64,000 nt of DNA, from NCBI RefSeq assembly GCF_900103365.1, contig NZ_LT629703.1:1426001-1490000 (forward strand). The letters run 5' to 3'. Every line of letters starts with the position of its first letter. The first letter of the stretch is position 1. Made by a program: the position numbers and the translations under genes. The stretch is from Afipia sp. GAS231. GTDB taxonomy: Bacteria; Pseudomonadota; Alphaproteobacteria; Rhizobiales; Xanthobacteraceae. A model generated the notes under the pieces. It worked only from the letters and a program-made list of their open reading frames with translations. It searched no databases and was not told where the DNA came from. This document shows positions 36,012 to 44,220 of this stretch, piece after piece.

Positions 36012-36788
36012 ATGGGGCGCAAGCTGATCGATATCTCGGTAGCTTTGCAAAGCGACATTCCCGCCGATCCTCCGGGCGGCGGGCCTGAAATTGCATACAC
36101 CGATCATCTGCAGGGCTTGCCGGCGATTTTGCGCTTCTTTCCGGGACTGAAAGCGGAGGACCTGCCTGACGCTCTTGGTTGGGCGGCCGAGCGCGTTCAA
36201 CTCTCAACGCACAACGGCACCCATCTTGATGCCCCATGGCATTTCCACCCTAGCATGAATCGCGGCGAGCGCTCGTGGACAATTGATGAGGTGCCGCTCG
36301 AATGGTGTCTGCAACCAGGCGTGAAACTGGACTTCCGTCATTTCGCCGACGGCTATGTGGCGACTGCCGCTGATGTCGAGACAGAGCTCAAGCGCATTGG
36401 TCACACGTTAGCACCGTTGGAGATCGTCGTGGTCAACACCAGCGCAGGCACCAAATATGGCCAGCACGATTATGTGACGTCTGGCTGCGGCATGGGCTAC
36501 GAGGCAACAATGTATCTGCTCGAACGCGGCGTGCGTCTAACCGGCATTGATGGCTGGAGCTGGGACGCGCCATTCATTCATACCGCGAAGGAATATGCGC
36601 GAACCAGGGACGCCAGCCTAATTTGGGAGGGCCACAAGGCCAGCCGACATATCGGCTATTGCCACATTGAAAAGCTGCACGGTCTCGAACAACTTCCCGC
36701 GACTGGATTCACAGTGTCGTGTTTTCCGGTCAAAGTCGAGCGTGCTTCAGCAGGATGGACCAGGGCGGTGGCTATCATCGACGAATAG
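36012..36788 (+). CDS. Cyclase-family (kynurenine-formamidase-like) hydrolase
   Basis: A 258-residue protein of the cyclase/formamidase family. The metal-binding signature is clear: THNGTHLDAPWHFHP (about 66-80), then the segment DGWSWDAPF around residue 180 and a GCGMGYEATMYLLERGVRLT region. Members hydrolyse N-formyl-kynurenine or isatin, or act on other cyclic amides, with Mn or Zn. GAGGAACTGCT precedes the ATG. The protein has no signal peptide, so it is cytoplasmic. The next gene begins 86 bp after its stop, and the two could be co-transcribed. The substrate is not given by context. Confidence 0.85.
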   Translation: MGRKLIDISVALQSDIPADPPGGGPEIAYTDHLQGLPAILRFFPGLKAEDLPDALGWAAERVQLSTHNGTHLDAPWHFHPSMNRGERSWTIDEVPLEWCLQPGVKLDFRHFADGYVATAADVETELKRIGHTLAPLEIVVVNTSAGTKYGQHDYVTSGCGMGYEATMYLLERGVRLTGIDGWSWDAPFIHTAKEYARTRDASLIWEGHKASRHIGYCHIEKLHGLEQLPATGFTVSCFPVKVERASAGWTRAVAIIDE

Positions 36789-36874
36789 CTAGTTACGGGG
36801 CCGTCCAGCCCACCGATCCGTCCAAGCTGAAAGCATTCGCTGCACCGATATCCAATCATTTAAGAGAGAATAAT

Positions 36875-38167
36875 ATGAAGATGGGACGTTGGGCGAGGGT
36901 ACTAACCGCAGCATTTATCGGTTCAATGCATGGGACATCGGCAATGGCTGATCCTATCCCGTCCGGCGCGGTCGCGTTGAACGTGGAAGCGATCGGCTAT
37001 AGCAACTTGAACGACAAGCCAGGCTTCAAGATGTCCATACAGAAGTCTGGCGAGCGCTGGTACCTTTATGTTGGTCAGTTCTGGGATCGCGGTTGGCATA
37101 TCGTGGACGTCACCGATCCGGCGAACCCGACTATTGTGAAGGAAATTCCGGGTCCGGACAACACTGATACGGGTCAAATGGAGATTGCCGACGGAAAAAT
37201 GATCACGGCCATTGCCAAAATCTTTCCGGGCTGGGGCGGCGATCCCAGCAAACCTTTTGATGAGGGCGTGTTGATTTGGGATCTTCGCGATCCTTTGAAT
37301 CCGAAGAAGCTTGGTCAGTTCAAAACTGGATTCCTTGGTGTTCACCGTGCTGGCTATCCCGGCGGCAAGTACATGCACCTTCCGGCTTATGTGCCGGGCT
37401 ACAAGGGTAATATCTATATCATCGTCGATATCAGCGATCCCGCGCATGCCGTCGAAGCCGGTCGCTGGTGGGTGCCGGGGCAGAAGACCGGCGAATCCCA
37501 AGTCATGCCGCCGGACACTTCGCTTCATGGACCCGCATTTATTGTCGGCAACCTTGCCTACCTGCCGTATGGCGGCGCGGGCATGATCATTCTTGATATT
37601 AGTGACGTCGCACACCCGAAGGAGGTTGGCCGACTCTCGATGAGTCCACCGTTCGGCTCAAACATTGGCGTCCATACGGTCGTTCCCGTACCGGAACGCG
37701 GGTTGGCTTACATCAACTCAGAAGTCATTCAAGAAGACTGCAACGAACCGCTCAATCATGCTTCGATCGTCGATATCGCTGATCCAGCGAAGCCGCGGCT
37801 TATAGCAATGCTTCCGCTACCGCTCCCGCCATCGAATTGGACTATCAAAAGCTTTTGTGAGCGCGGAGGCCGGTTCGGGCCCCACAACCAGAATACCCTG
37901 CTCCACAATCCATTCGTTCAGAAGTCCAGCAACCTAGTCTACCTGACTTATTTCAACGCCGGTTTACATATTTACGATGTGAGCACGCCAACCGCCCCCC
38001 GCGAAGCTGGATATTTCCTGCCTCCTGATCCGACGCGCCGTTATGGTCCGTATCCCAAGGGAAAGCTTGTTGCTCAGAGTGAAGACGTTCTCGTCGATAC
38101 ACGCGGCTTCATCTATGTGACTCACAAAAATCAGGGACTTTGGATCCTGAGGTACACCGGCAAGTGA
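36875..38167 (+). CDS. Exported LVIVD-repeat beta-propeller-like protein
   Basis: A 430-residue protein with a signal peptide (about 1-24, ending GTSAMADP) and repeated strands of the LVIVD type: WHIVDVTDPANPTIVKEI, VLIWDLRDPLNPKKLGQF, IYIIVDISDPAHAVEAGRW, MIILDISDVAHPKEVGRL, ASIVDIADPAKPRLIAM and LHIYDVSTPTAPREAGYF. Six repeats suggest a beta-propeller in the periplasm or at the cell surface. The start at 36875 (after AAGAGAGAA) is chosen since the longer frame overlaps the cyclase. Such proteins have no clear enzymatic role. An intrinsic terminator follows at 38312. Confidence 0.72.
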   Translation: MKMGRWARVLTAAFIGSMHGTSAMADPIPSGAVALNVEAIGYSNLNDKPGFKMSIQKSGERWYLYVGQFWDRGWHIVDVTDPANPTIVKEIPGPDNTDTGQMEIADGKMITAIAKIFPGWGGDPSKPFDEGVLIWDLRDPLNPKKLGQFKTGFLGVHRAGYPGGKYMHLPAYVPGYKGNIYIIVDISDPAHAVEAGRWWVPGQKTGESQVMPPDTSLHGPAFIVGNLAYLPYGGAGMIILDISDVAHPKEVGRLSMSPPFGSNIGVHTVVPVPERGLAYINSEVIQEDCNEPLNHASIVDIADPAKPRLIAMLPLPLPPSNWTIKSFCERGGRFGPHNQNTLLHNPFVQKSSNLVYLTYFNAGLHIYDVSTPTAPREAGYFLPPDPTRRYGPYPKGKLVAQSEDVLVDTRGFIYVTHKNQGLWILRYTGK

Positions 38168-38311
38168 GGTTGCCACGATCCGGAAGCGTCCCTATGAGGC
38201 AATAGAAGACGAAGACTTTTGGGACAAATCGTAATCCGCATGTCGCTAGCGGGACCAGCCCAGTCGGCTGGCAAACGGCGATAGCGCCCCTAAGGCGTTC
38301 CTCCCGAACTT

Positions 38312-38342
38312 GCCGGGATCTCAATCGAGATCCCGGCCTTTT
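38312..38342 (+). terminator. Rho-independent terminator
   Basis: A perfect 11-bp stem (GCCGGGATCTC with GAGATCCCGGC), a four-base AATC loop and a CTTTT tail. It ends rightward transcription of the cyclase/LVIVD unit, 145 bp after the stop, and isolates the luxR gene. Confidence 0.8.
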
Positions 38343-38460
38343 CGAGCGAACTTTCGAGTCACTCCGAGCCTAACCAATCTGACGAACCACTTAAATCGCG
38401 TCACCGGCCGCGGTACCGGACTCCACGATGTAGCGCATTTCCCAAACTTACATGGATTGT

Positions 38461-38483
38461 CTCACCTAACATACCTACGTGAG
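38461..38483. promoter_or_regulatory. Inverted repeat upstream of luxR
   Basis: CTCAC at 38461-38465 and GTGAG at 38479-38483, with a 13-base spacer, lie just upstream of the luxR start. It could be a lux/tra-box-like element, but the arms are short and no second copy was found. Confidence 0.2.
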
Positions 38484-38506
38484 TCTCCTTGGGAGATCGG
38501 ACGCTA

Positions 38507-39235
38507 ATGCATCGCATCTTTCAGAGGTTCATTGATCTCTTGTCGGCTGCTGAAGATTCGGCCGGATTTTCTGATGCAATGGCCGTGACAGCTGCAGCTC
38601 TCGATCTATCTTGTTTTGCGTATCTCGGGCTGCCCCGCCAATCGCGCGGTAGACCACGTTTGATAACAACATACCCGGAGGAGTGGACCTCACATTACCT
38701 CAAGAGCCGGTATGAGCTTATCGACCCTGTCATCGCGCAAGCACTTCAAACCCCAGAGCCTTTTCAGTGGGGGATTGGATCGCGATCACCGTTCGACTCG
38801 CCCAAGCATCACCAGCTTTTGGATGAAGCTGCTCAGTTTGGCATCCGTACTGGCTTCACAGTTCCGATTCATGACGGACGTGGCCCGATTGCGGCACTAA
38901 CCTTTGCCGCCAACAAACGAGAAGCGCCGTTTGAAACCTGTATTAACTCGCATGCACGCGTCCTTCAGCTTATGGCAATATATTTTCATGCTCACGTTCG
39001 CCGTAAGCTTACTGACCAGCCTAAAATAGGCGGAATACTTCTATCTCCTCGGGAGAGTGAATGCCTCCAATGGGCTGCACAGGGCAAAAGTTCCTGGGAA
39101 ATCGGACGCATCCTTGGCATCTCAAGACACACCGTGGCTTCTTATCTTGATAATGCAAAGCAAAAGCTGGGGGTACGTACGATCGTACAAGCGGCAACCC
39201 GACTCTCGGCTGCAAAACAAGAAGAGCACAATTAA
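38507..39235 (+). CDS. LuxR-family quorum-sensing regulator
   Basis: A 242-residue LuxR protein. The acyl-homoserine-lactone-binding domain has the usual pattern YPEEWTSHYLKSRYELIDPV, and a GFTVPIHDGRGPIAALTF segment. The C-terminal helix-turn-helix is LSPRESECLQWAAQGKSSWE then IGRILGISRHTVASYLDNAK. The frame opens with TTG at 38489, but the ATG at 38507, with GGGAG 11 bp away, is the likelier start. A luxI homologue follows after 85 bp. Together with the trb genes this suggests TraR-like control of conjugation by cell density. Confidence 0.9.
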   Translation: MHRIFQRFIDLLSAAEDSAGFSDAMAVTAAALDLSCFAYLGLPRQSRGRPRLITTYPEEWTSHYLKSRYELIDPVIAQALQTPEPFQWGIGSRSPFDSPKHHQLLDEAAQFGIRTGFTVPIHDGRGPIAALTFAANKREAPFETCINSHARVLQLMAIYFHAHVRRKLTDQPKIGGILLSPRESECLQWAAQGKSSWEIGRILGISRHTVASYLDNAKQKLGVRTIVQAATRLSAAKQEEHN

Positions 39236-39320
39236 GGCGAGACTGCCCCCGCAGCTAGGGGTGATGCCTCCGATCATAAAGCGCGCTTCAAAGGATGACG
39301 TGCGCTGCATGGAGGAAATT

Positions 39321-39953
39321 ATGATTCAGCTCATCACTGAGCGATGCTATGGCGAATTTGCGGAAGCTCTTATCTCGATGCACCGGCTCCGCTATCGGGT
39401 TTTCAAAGAAAGGCTGGACTGGGACGTGCACACCAGTGGGGATATGGAAGTCGATAGTTTTGACGCTCTCCATCCCGCTTATCTTTTGCAGCTAGCAACA
39501 GACGGTCGTCCACAGGGTTGCGTTAGATTACTTCCATCTGTCGGACCTACCATGCTGAGTGAAACGTTTCCGGTACTTCTAGCTGGTCAACGTGCACCGT
39601 CCACGTGCTCCATATGGGAAAGCAGTCGGTTCGCGCTGGATTTGGCTGCGGATGCTCCTAAGGGGAAGCACGCTATAGCTTGCGCAACATATGAATTGTT
39701 TGCTGGTATGATCGAGTTCGGCCTCTCGCGGCGACTTAGTGATATCGTCACAGTAACCGACGCTCGAATGGAACGAATCTTGCGCCGAGCCGGCTGGCCA
39801 TTACGACGCTTAGGCAACCCGCGCAGCCTTGGAAACACCATGGCCGTTGCAGGATATCTCGAGATTTCCGCTGAGGTCCTGGCGGCGATTCGTAGCGCCG
39901 GTGGGTTCACCGGACCAGTCCTTTGGGAACCTGTCGTTCTCGCCGTCGCCTAA
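39321..39953 (+). CDS. LuxI-family acyl-homoserine-lactone synthase
   Basis: A 210-residue autoinducer synthase with all the invariant residues: Arg24, Phe28 and Trp34 in HRLRYRVFKERLDWDV, the Asp pair in EVDSFD, Arg69 in GCVRLLPS, and Glu100/Ser/Arg in IWESSRFALD. It makes an N-acyl- (or aroyl-) homoserine lactone from S-adenosylmethionine and an acyl donor. The start at 39321 is fixed by a GGAGGAAATT ribosome site. It follows luxR in the same direction. The signal cannot be predicted from sequence. Confidence 0.93.
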   Translation: MIQLITERCYGEFAEALISMHRLRYRVFKERLDWDVHTSGDMEVDSFDALHPAYLLQLATDGRPQGCVRLLPSVGPTMLSETFPVLLAGQRAPSTCSIWESSRFALDLAADAPKGKHAIACATYELFAGMIEFGLSRRLSDIVTVTDARMERILRRAGWPLRRLGNPRSLGNTMAVAGYLEISAEVLAAIRSAGGFTGPVLWEPVVLAVA

Positions 39954-40042
39954 TGTCAATCTCGCAACGCACCCTGCTGTCGCTCTAGGTAGATTGCGCG
40001 TCTGCTGAGCGACACAATGTGCCCGCCTCGGAGAACGAGAGA

Positions 40043-40981
40043 ATGGACCAGCTACGCATACTCCGGATGCACGCTATTGATTTGAAGCAGCTCCGGTTTG
40101 CAGTCGCGGCCGCAGATTATGGAAGCATTCGGCAAGCCGCCGAAGTTCTGTCCATGCGACACTCGATCCTGAGCCGCTCTATTCGTCTTCTTGAGCATCG
40201 GATTGGCGTCACCGTATTCGAGCGCTCTTGTGGAGGGGTAACGCCAACGTCGGCTGGGCGAAGCGTTCTCTGGATGGCCAAAGCAATTCTAGAGCAAGTC
40301 GATGTGCTTGTTTCGACAGCACAATCGAATGGACGGGGCGACGCTGGCCGCCTTTCAATTGGCTTTTGCACATCCATATCGACCGGCAATCTGCGAGCGA
40401 CACTGACCGAATTCAAGCACCGCAATCCTTCGATCGAACTCGCGACGGTGGAGCAATCACGTACGCGTCTTGCAACGGCGCTGCGCAATGGAAGCGCGGA
40501 CATTCTCATAGTAACTGGTGACAAGCTCCTGCCGGACAGCAATGTTCGCTCGCTTTGGAGCGAACGCATCCTGGTATCGCTGCCGGAAGACCACGCACTA
40601 ACAGCGGAAACTGCCTTCTGTTGGACTGCCTTGCGAGACCAGAAGATCCTTCTAAGCCAGCATGATCCCCCACAAGAGCTTGAAGATATATTGATATCAA
40701 AGCTTGCTTCTGGTGCGGATCGACCGCAGATCGAACGACACGACGTCAGCCGCGGAATCATAAAGAGTCTCGTCAGCATGAAGCTCGGGATTAGCCTGGT
40801 CCTGGAATCAGATATCGGCGTAAGCCTCGCTGGGTTGGTCTATCGCGAATTGCGCGATCGAACCGGTCCGACGCGCGTTACCTTTTCGGCGCATTGGCGC
40901 GCTGATAATGGCAATCCCGCCTTGGATAGCTTTCTCAAGCTCCTAACTGAGCGCTACCCTTTGCTGGTCTCCTGCGACTGA
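40043..40981 (+). CDS. LysR-family transcriptional regulator of the conjugative element
   Basis: A 312-residue LysR protein. DLKQLRFAVAAADYGSIRQA, EVLSMRHSILSRSIRLLEHR and VTVFERSCGGVTPTSAGRSV form the DNA-binding domain, followed by an effector domain to the end. I prefer the ATG at 40043 (after GAGAACGAGAG) to the GTG at 40019. Its end overlaps the end of the DUF2274 gene by 28 bp, tail-to-tail. LysR genes are common at this end of trb clusters in proteobacterial integrative elements. Confidence 0.85.
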   Translation: MDQLRILRMHAIDLKQLRFAVAAADYGSIRQAAEVLSMRHSILSRSIRLLEHRIGVTVFERSCGGVTPTSAGRSVLWMAKAILEQVDVLVSTAQSNGRGDAGRLSIGFCTSISTGNLRATLTEFKHRNPSIELATVEQSRTRLATALRNGSADILIVTGDKLLPDSNVRSLWSERILVSLPEDHALTAETAFCWTALRDQKILLSQHDPPQELEDILISKLASGADRPQIERHDVSRGIIKSLVSMKLGISLVLESDIGVSLAGLVYRELRDRTGPTRVTFSAHWRADNGNPALDSFLKLLTERYPLLVSCD

Positions 40982-41196
40982 ACCACGCGACGGAGCTTTG
41001 CAAAGCCGCGATCAGTAGCCATAAATCGTGCGACCATCGGCGCGATAAGCTTACCCGGTTCACAAATGGGTTGACCGGATCCGCTTGCAACTGCTTTCGC
41101 ATAGGCAAGTAGATCTCGATGCACGGAAGCTGGCAATTCGACACTGATTTTTACCGGTCTTTCGTCTGGAAGTGCTCCAATCTTTAGCTTGGTCAT
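40954..41196 (-). CDS. DUF2274 protein of the trb operon
   Basis: An 80-residue protein, MTKLKIGALPDERPVKISVE, with a ribbon-helix-helix-like layout, that matches the DUF2274 proteins usually found after trbI. ATG at 41196 stands one base after the trbI stop. The frame reaches 11 codons further upstream, inside trbI, so the later start is better. It may be a small regulator. Function is not established. Confidence 0.75.
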   Translation of the reverse strand: MTKLKIGALPDERPVKISVELPASVHRDLLAYAKAVASGSGQPICEPGKLIAPMVARFMATDRGFAKLRRVVQSQETSKG

Positions 41197-41197
41197 T

Positions 41198-42412
41198 TTA
41201 CCCTCTGTATGGCTCGAGAACGAGGTCATGATTCACGATCACACGCATCGAGAATCCCGGGCGGATGGTCAGCGTCGGCTGAATATTGAGGCTGCGACGG
41301 ACAACCTGCTGGCCGGTTTGATTCAGCGAGTCCCCTGCCCCGTGCCGCAAAGCCTGGATAATGGCACTGTCGTTGCTGTTGGTGTCGGAGCCCGCGCCGG
41401 TGCCGACAGCAAGCAGTGTCGACAGGGCAGCAGCTTTGAGCAATTCGCCCCAATGGTTGTCGACTTCGTCTTCGAGGCCGGCATATGCTGCCGCGTCTGC
41501 ACCCGGCTGCCGCTCGAGAACGATCGAACGGCCGTTCGGCATGATCAGGCGGGTCCAGACCAACAACACGCGTGACTGACCGAACGCAACCTGGCTGTCA
41601 TAGACCCCGATCAAGCGCGCCCCTTGCGGGATGAGCAGAAGGCGCCCGGTTGGCGTATCGAAAACGTTTCCTGTTACCTGCGCGGTGATCTGGCCTGGAA
41701 GGTCCGATCGAATCCCGGTGATCAGAGCGCCCGGAATGACAGTTCCAGCCTGCACGATATACGGTGAAGCCGGCCTGGTGACCCGGTCGGGGCTTACTGT
41801 ACGGCGATCCACGGATGCGTTGACGAAGGCGAGCTTCCTGTCCTGACCACTCGGCCCGGATCCTTCGTCGCTATTGGTAGTCGGGATCGATGGAGCATTG
41901 CGGTCGCCCCCCTGAGCCACAGCAGCAGGTGGATGCACTTCTCTCCCACTGGTTGAAGCGAACAAATGGCTTAGGCGGGCTGCTTCGGTTTCCTGATCCC
42001 GGCGCTGCTGTTCCGCATCTGGAGCTATGGCGCCGATCGTCGGCGACTGACCCTGAGCGGCAAGGATCGGCCGACCGAGGTCTCCAGGGAGTGGTGGACC
42101 AAGCTGCGGGACGGCTTGGCGTGGAACATCTGTGTAGTCCTTCGGCAGCGCCGTGATGCCGTCGGCAACATTATGATGGTCGGTGCTGTACAGTTCATCG
42201 GCCGCCTGGTTTCGGGAGCGATTGTTCTGCAGCGACCACAACACAGCTCCGCCGATGACAAGCAAGGCAACCGCGCTCCCTCCCGCCAGAACCTTCCGCG
42301 ACAACCGTGTCACGCGCGGATGCTCTGCTCTTAATCGGAAGTTCCTGGACTGCTCATCCTGTGTTTGCGGCGGAATCGCCTGCTCTTGATCGTTTCCGTT
42401 CTGGGTATTCAT
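41198..42412 (-). CDS. trbI: Conjugal transfer protein TrbI (VirB10-like)
   Basis: A 404-residue VirB10-family protein that links the inner and outer membrane complexes of a type IV secretion system. A membrane segment (about 42-60, AGGSAVALLVIGGAVLW) is followed by a Pro- and Gln-rich periplasmic linker and a conserved beta-rich end: SPYIVQAGTVIPGALITGIR, GQITAQVTGNVFDTPTGRLL, LIPQGARLIGVYDSQVAFGQ. It overlaps trbG by 4 bp. Confidence 0.93.
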   Translation of the reverse strand: MNTQNGNDQEQAIPPQTQDEQSRNFRLRAEHPRVTRLSRKVLAGGSAVALLVIGGAVLWSLQNNRSRNQAADELYSTDHHNVADGITALPKDYTDVPRQAVPQLGPPLPGDLGRPILAAQGQSPTIGAIAPDAEQQRRDQETEAARLSHLFASTSGREVHPPAAVAQGGDRNAPSIPTTNSDEGSGPSGQDRKLAFVNASVDRRTVSPDRVTRPASPYIVQAGTVIPGALITGIRSDLPGQITAQVTGNVFDTPTGRLLLIPQGARLIGVYDSQVAFGQSRVLLVWTRLIMPNGRSIVLERQPGADAAAYAGLEDEVDNHWGELLKAAALSTLLAVGTGAGSDTNSNDSAIIQALRHGAGDSLNQTGQQVVRRSLNIQPTLTIRPGFSMRVIVNHDLVLEPYRG

Positions 42413-43434
42413 GACGACGGCCTCCCGTCAGTCCTGACAATTCTGACCTTCTGCTGGTGCTCACCACCGAGCCGCAGTTCTGCGGCTGCAAATAGCCGAT
42501 CTACGATCAACACATTGCCGTAGGCGCGATAGTTGACGAGTTGGGTATTGCCGTCGGGGCCGATGACGAAGAGCGGCGGCATCTCGCCCTGGACAATCCC
42601 TAGCGGGAATTCGACATAGACCTTGCGGCCATCATCATACGCGGCAATCGGCCGCCAGGGTGGGCTGTCCCCTTCGATTGCGTAACGAAAGACGCGCTGG
42701 GCCGGATCGGGAAGAACAGGTCTTAGCGTGGCCGCTCGCGATCGCTCGCGAACGGTTTCCGGGTAGTACCAGGCAACGGACGGCATATATGGGCGTTCGC
42801 GGGAGCGGAGCTCGATCAGGTAAGTGCGCCGGTCGGTATTGACGACAAGGTTGGTTTCGATCGACGCGCGGGTCGGCTTCACCAGGATGTGGACACGTCG
42901 TGTGTCGCCATTCCCGCTCTCGGTATCGCCAACCACCCAGCGTACTGTGTCGCCGGCCGCGATCGGTCCCGATCCTGTCAATTGCTCTCCCTCCTCCAGC
43001 GCAATATCCGTGATCTGGCCAGGTGCGGCGTAAACCTGGTAGAGCGCCCCGGGGCTGTACGCGTAGATCTGGGCCGCGTTGAAGTATCCCCGCTTGCGCG
43101 GTTCGACGCGCGCCGCACTGTTTGCTGTCTCGACCCGACTCACGGGTTCGGCGTCTTCCTTCCCTCCCGACTTGCCGCCAAGTACTGGTTTCCAAAGCGG
43201 AGGAACGTGAAGCGGCTGCTGTCTGTCGTCGACCGGTACTGGAGGCGCTGGCAACGCAGGCACTTCAGCGTCATAGCTGATCTCCGGTGGAATGTAGGTC
43301 GTACAACCTCCGACGGCCGCCGCACAAAGCAGTAGGGCGGACAAGGCTGCTCGCTTCGATGTCACGAATCCAGCGTTGAACTTGCTATGTGGAATGGAAG
43401 ACTTCGCGTAAGCGTCTGACGTCGTCTTGGTCAC
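42409..43434 (-). CDS. trbG: Conjugal transfer protein TrbG (VirB9-like lipoprotein)
   Basis: A 341-residue protein, VirB9-like, with a probable lipoprotein signal (LLLCAAAVGGC near residue 44). Conserved segments are YSPGALYQVYAAPGQITDIA, WVVGDTESGNG, VHILVKPTRASIETNLVVNT and VYVEFPLGIVQGEMPPLFVI. The start is the GTG at 43434, overlapping the trbF stop (GTGA); the frame further upstream lies inside trbF. It forms the outer-membrane part of the pore with TrbI. Overlap with trbI suggests coupled translation. Confidence 0.92.
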   Translation of the reverse strand: MTKTTSDAYAKSSIPHSKFNAGFVTSKRAALSALLLCAAAVGGCTTYIPPEISYDAEVPALPAPPVPVDDRQQPLHVPPLWKPVLGGKSGGKEDAEPVSRVETANSAARVEPRKRGYFNAAQIYAYSPGALYQVYAAPGQITDIALEEGEQLTGSGPIAAGDTVRWVVGDTESGNGDTRRVHILVKPTRASIETNLVVNTDRRTYLIELRSRERPYMPSVAWYYPETVRERSRAATLRPVLPDPAQRVFRYAIEGDSPPWRPIAAYDDGRKVYVEFPLGIVQGEMPPLFVIGPDGNTQLVNYRAYGNVLIVDRLFAAAELRLGGEHQQKVRIVRTDGRPSS

Positions 43435-44114
43435 TGACCCAACTCCTTCGACCAGTTGATGGCGCGGACGTAGACGCCAAGGGGATTCTTGCGCAGCCGT
43501 TCGGCATCGCGCGGTGTCTCGATGACGATCGTCAGAATCGCGGTCCAGCGCTCGGTCGAACTCAACGAGCCGTTGTCGTAAATGCGTTGGATCCACGCGA
43601 TCCGAAAGCTTTCTGAAGAAGCGCGGATGACGCTCGAGACATCGACGGAGATCTGCGCTTTACCCAGCTTGGCAAACGGATCGTTGCTACGTGCATAGTC
43701 GTTAAGCGCGGCCGCGCCGCGATCGGTCGTAAAGTCATAGGCCCGAAGCCAATTCTGGCGCAGAACGATGCCGTCGGCCGGCAGGCCTCTGACATCCTCG
43801 ATAAAACGCGCCAAATGGTAGGCGATCTGAGCGTCGGTGGGCTGATAGTCGATGCTGGCCGGCGCAACCCTTTGGGCCTGTCCGAGATGATCGACTTCGA
43901 CTACCCAGGGCGTGATCGATCCTTGTGTCGATTGCCAGACAAGTCCGGTGGCGAGGCCAGCCGATAGCACGAGGCAGCCGAAGGCCATCAAGCGCCAATT
44001 TTTGGCCTGCACGCGAGCGGATCCAATGCGCTCGTCCCAAACCTGCGCTGCCTTTTGGTAGGGCGTGACAGGTTCGGGTATGCGCCCGTAATGAACGGAA
44101 GGTCGTCTGAACAT
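43431..44114 (-). CDS. trbF: Conjugal transfer protein TrbF (VirB8-like)
   Basis: A 227-residue VirB8-family protein: an N-terminal cytoplasmic stretch with TPYQKAAQVWDERIGSARVQ, a membrane segment (about 43-61), and a periplasmic domain ending in GVYVRAINWSKELGQ. VirB8 proteins are the assembly factors of type IV secretion pores. It overlaps trbG by 4 bp and follows trbL after 106 bp, the only sizeable gap inside the cluster. Confidence 0.92.
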   Translation of the reverse strand: MFRRPSVHYGRIPEPVTPYQKAAQVWDERIGSARVQAKNWRLMAFGCLVLSAGLATGLVWQSTQGSITPWVVEVDHLGQAQRVAPASIDYQPTDAQIAYHLARFIEDVRGLPADGIVLRQNWLRAYDFTTDRGAAALNDYARSNDPFAKLGKAQISVDVSSVIRASSESFRIAWIQRIYDNGSLSSTERWTAILTIVIETPRDAERLRKNPLGVYVRAINWSKELGQ

Positions 44115-44220
44115 TGGTGATTGCCCATTCCATCGAGTGATCGGCTTGAAGTCGTTGCGGTTTCATGATTTGAGACGTCGCTCCCCGCGGCACGTGGCTA
44201 AGTCGGCGCGTGGCTGCGTA

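Larger units (their letters stand above)
38168..38506. other. Intergenic stretch with terminator and luxR promoter region
   Basis: About 340 bases. The left half holds only the terminator at 38312. The right half should carry the luxR promoter and contains an inverted repeat at 38461-38483. No gene was found. Confidence 0.4.

Noticed and set aside
38461..38483. A lux-box operator
   Set aside because: The arms are only 5 bp, and no second copy stands before luxI or the trb genes; kept only as a low-confidence repeat.
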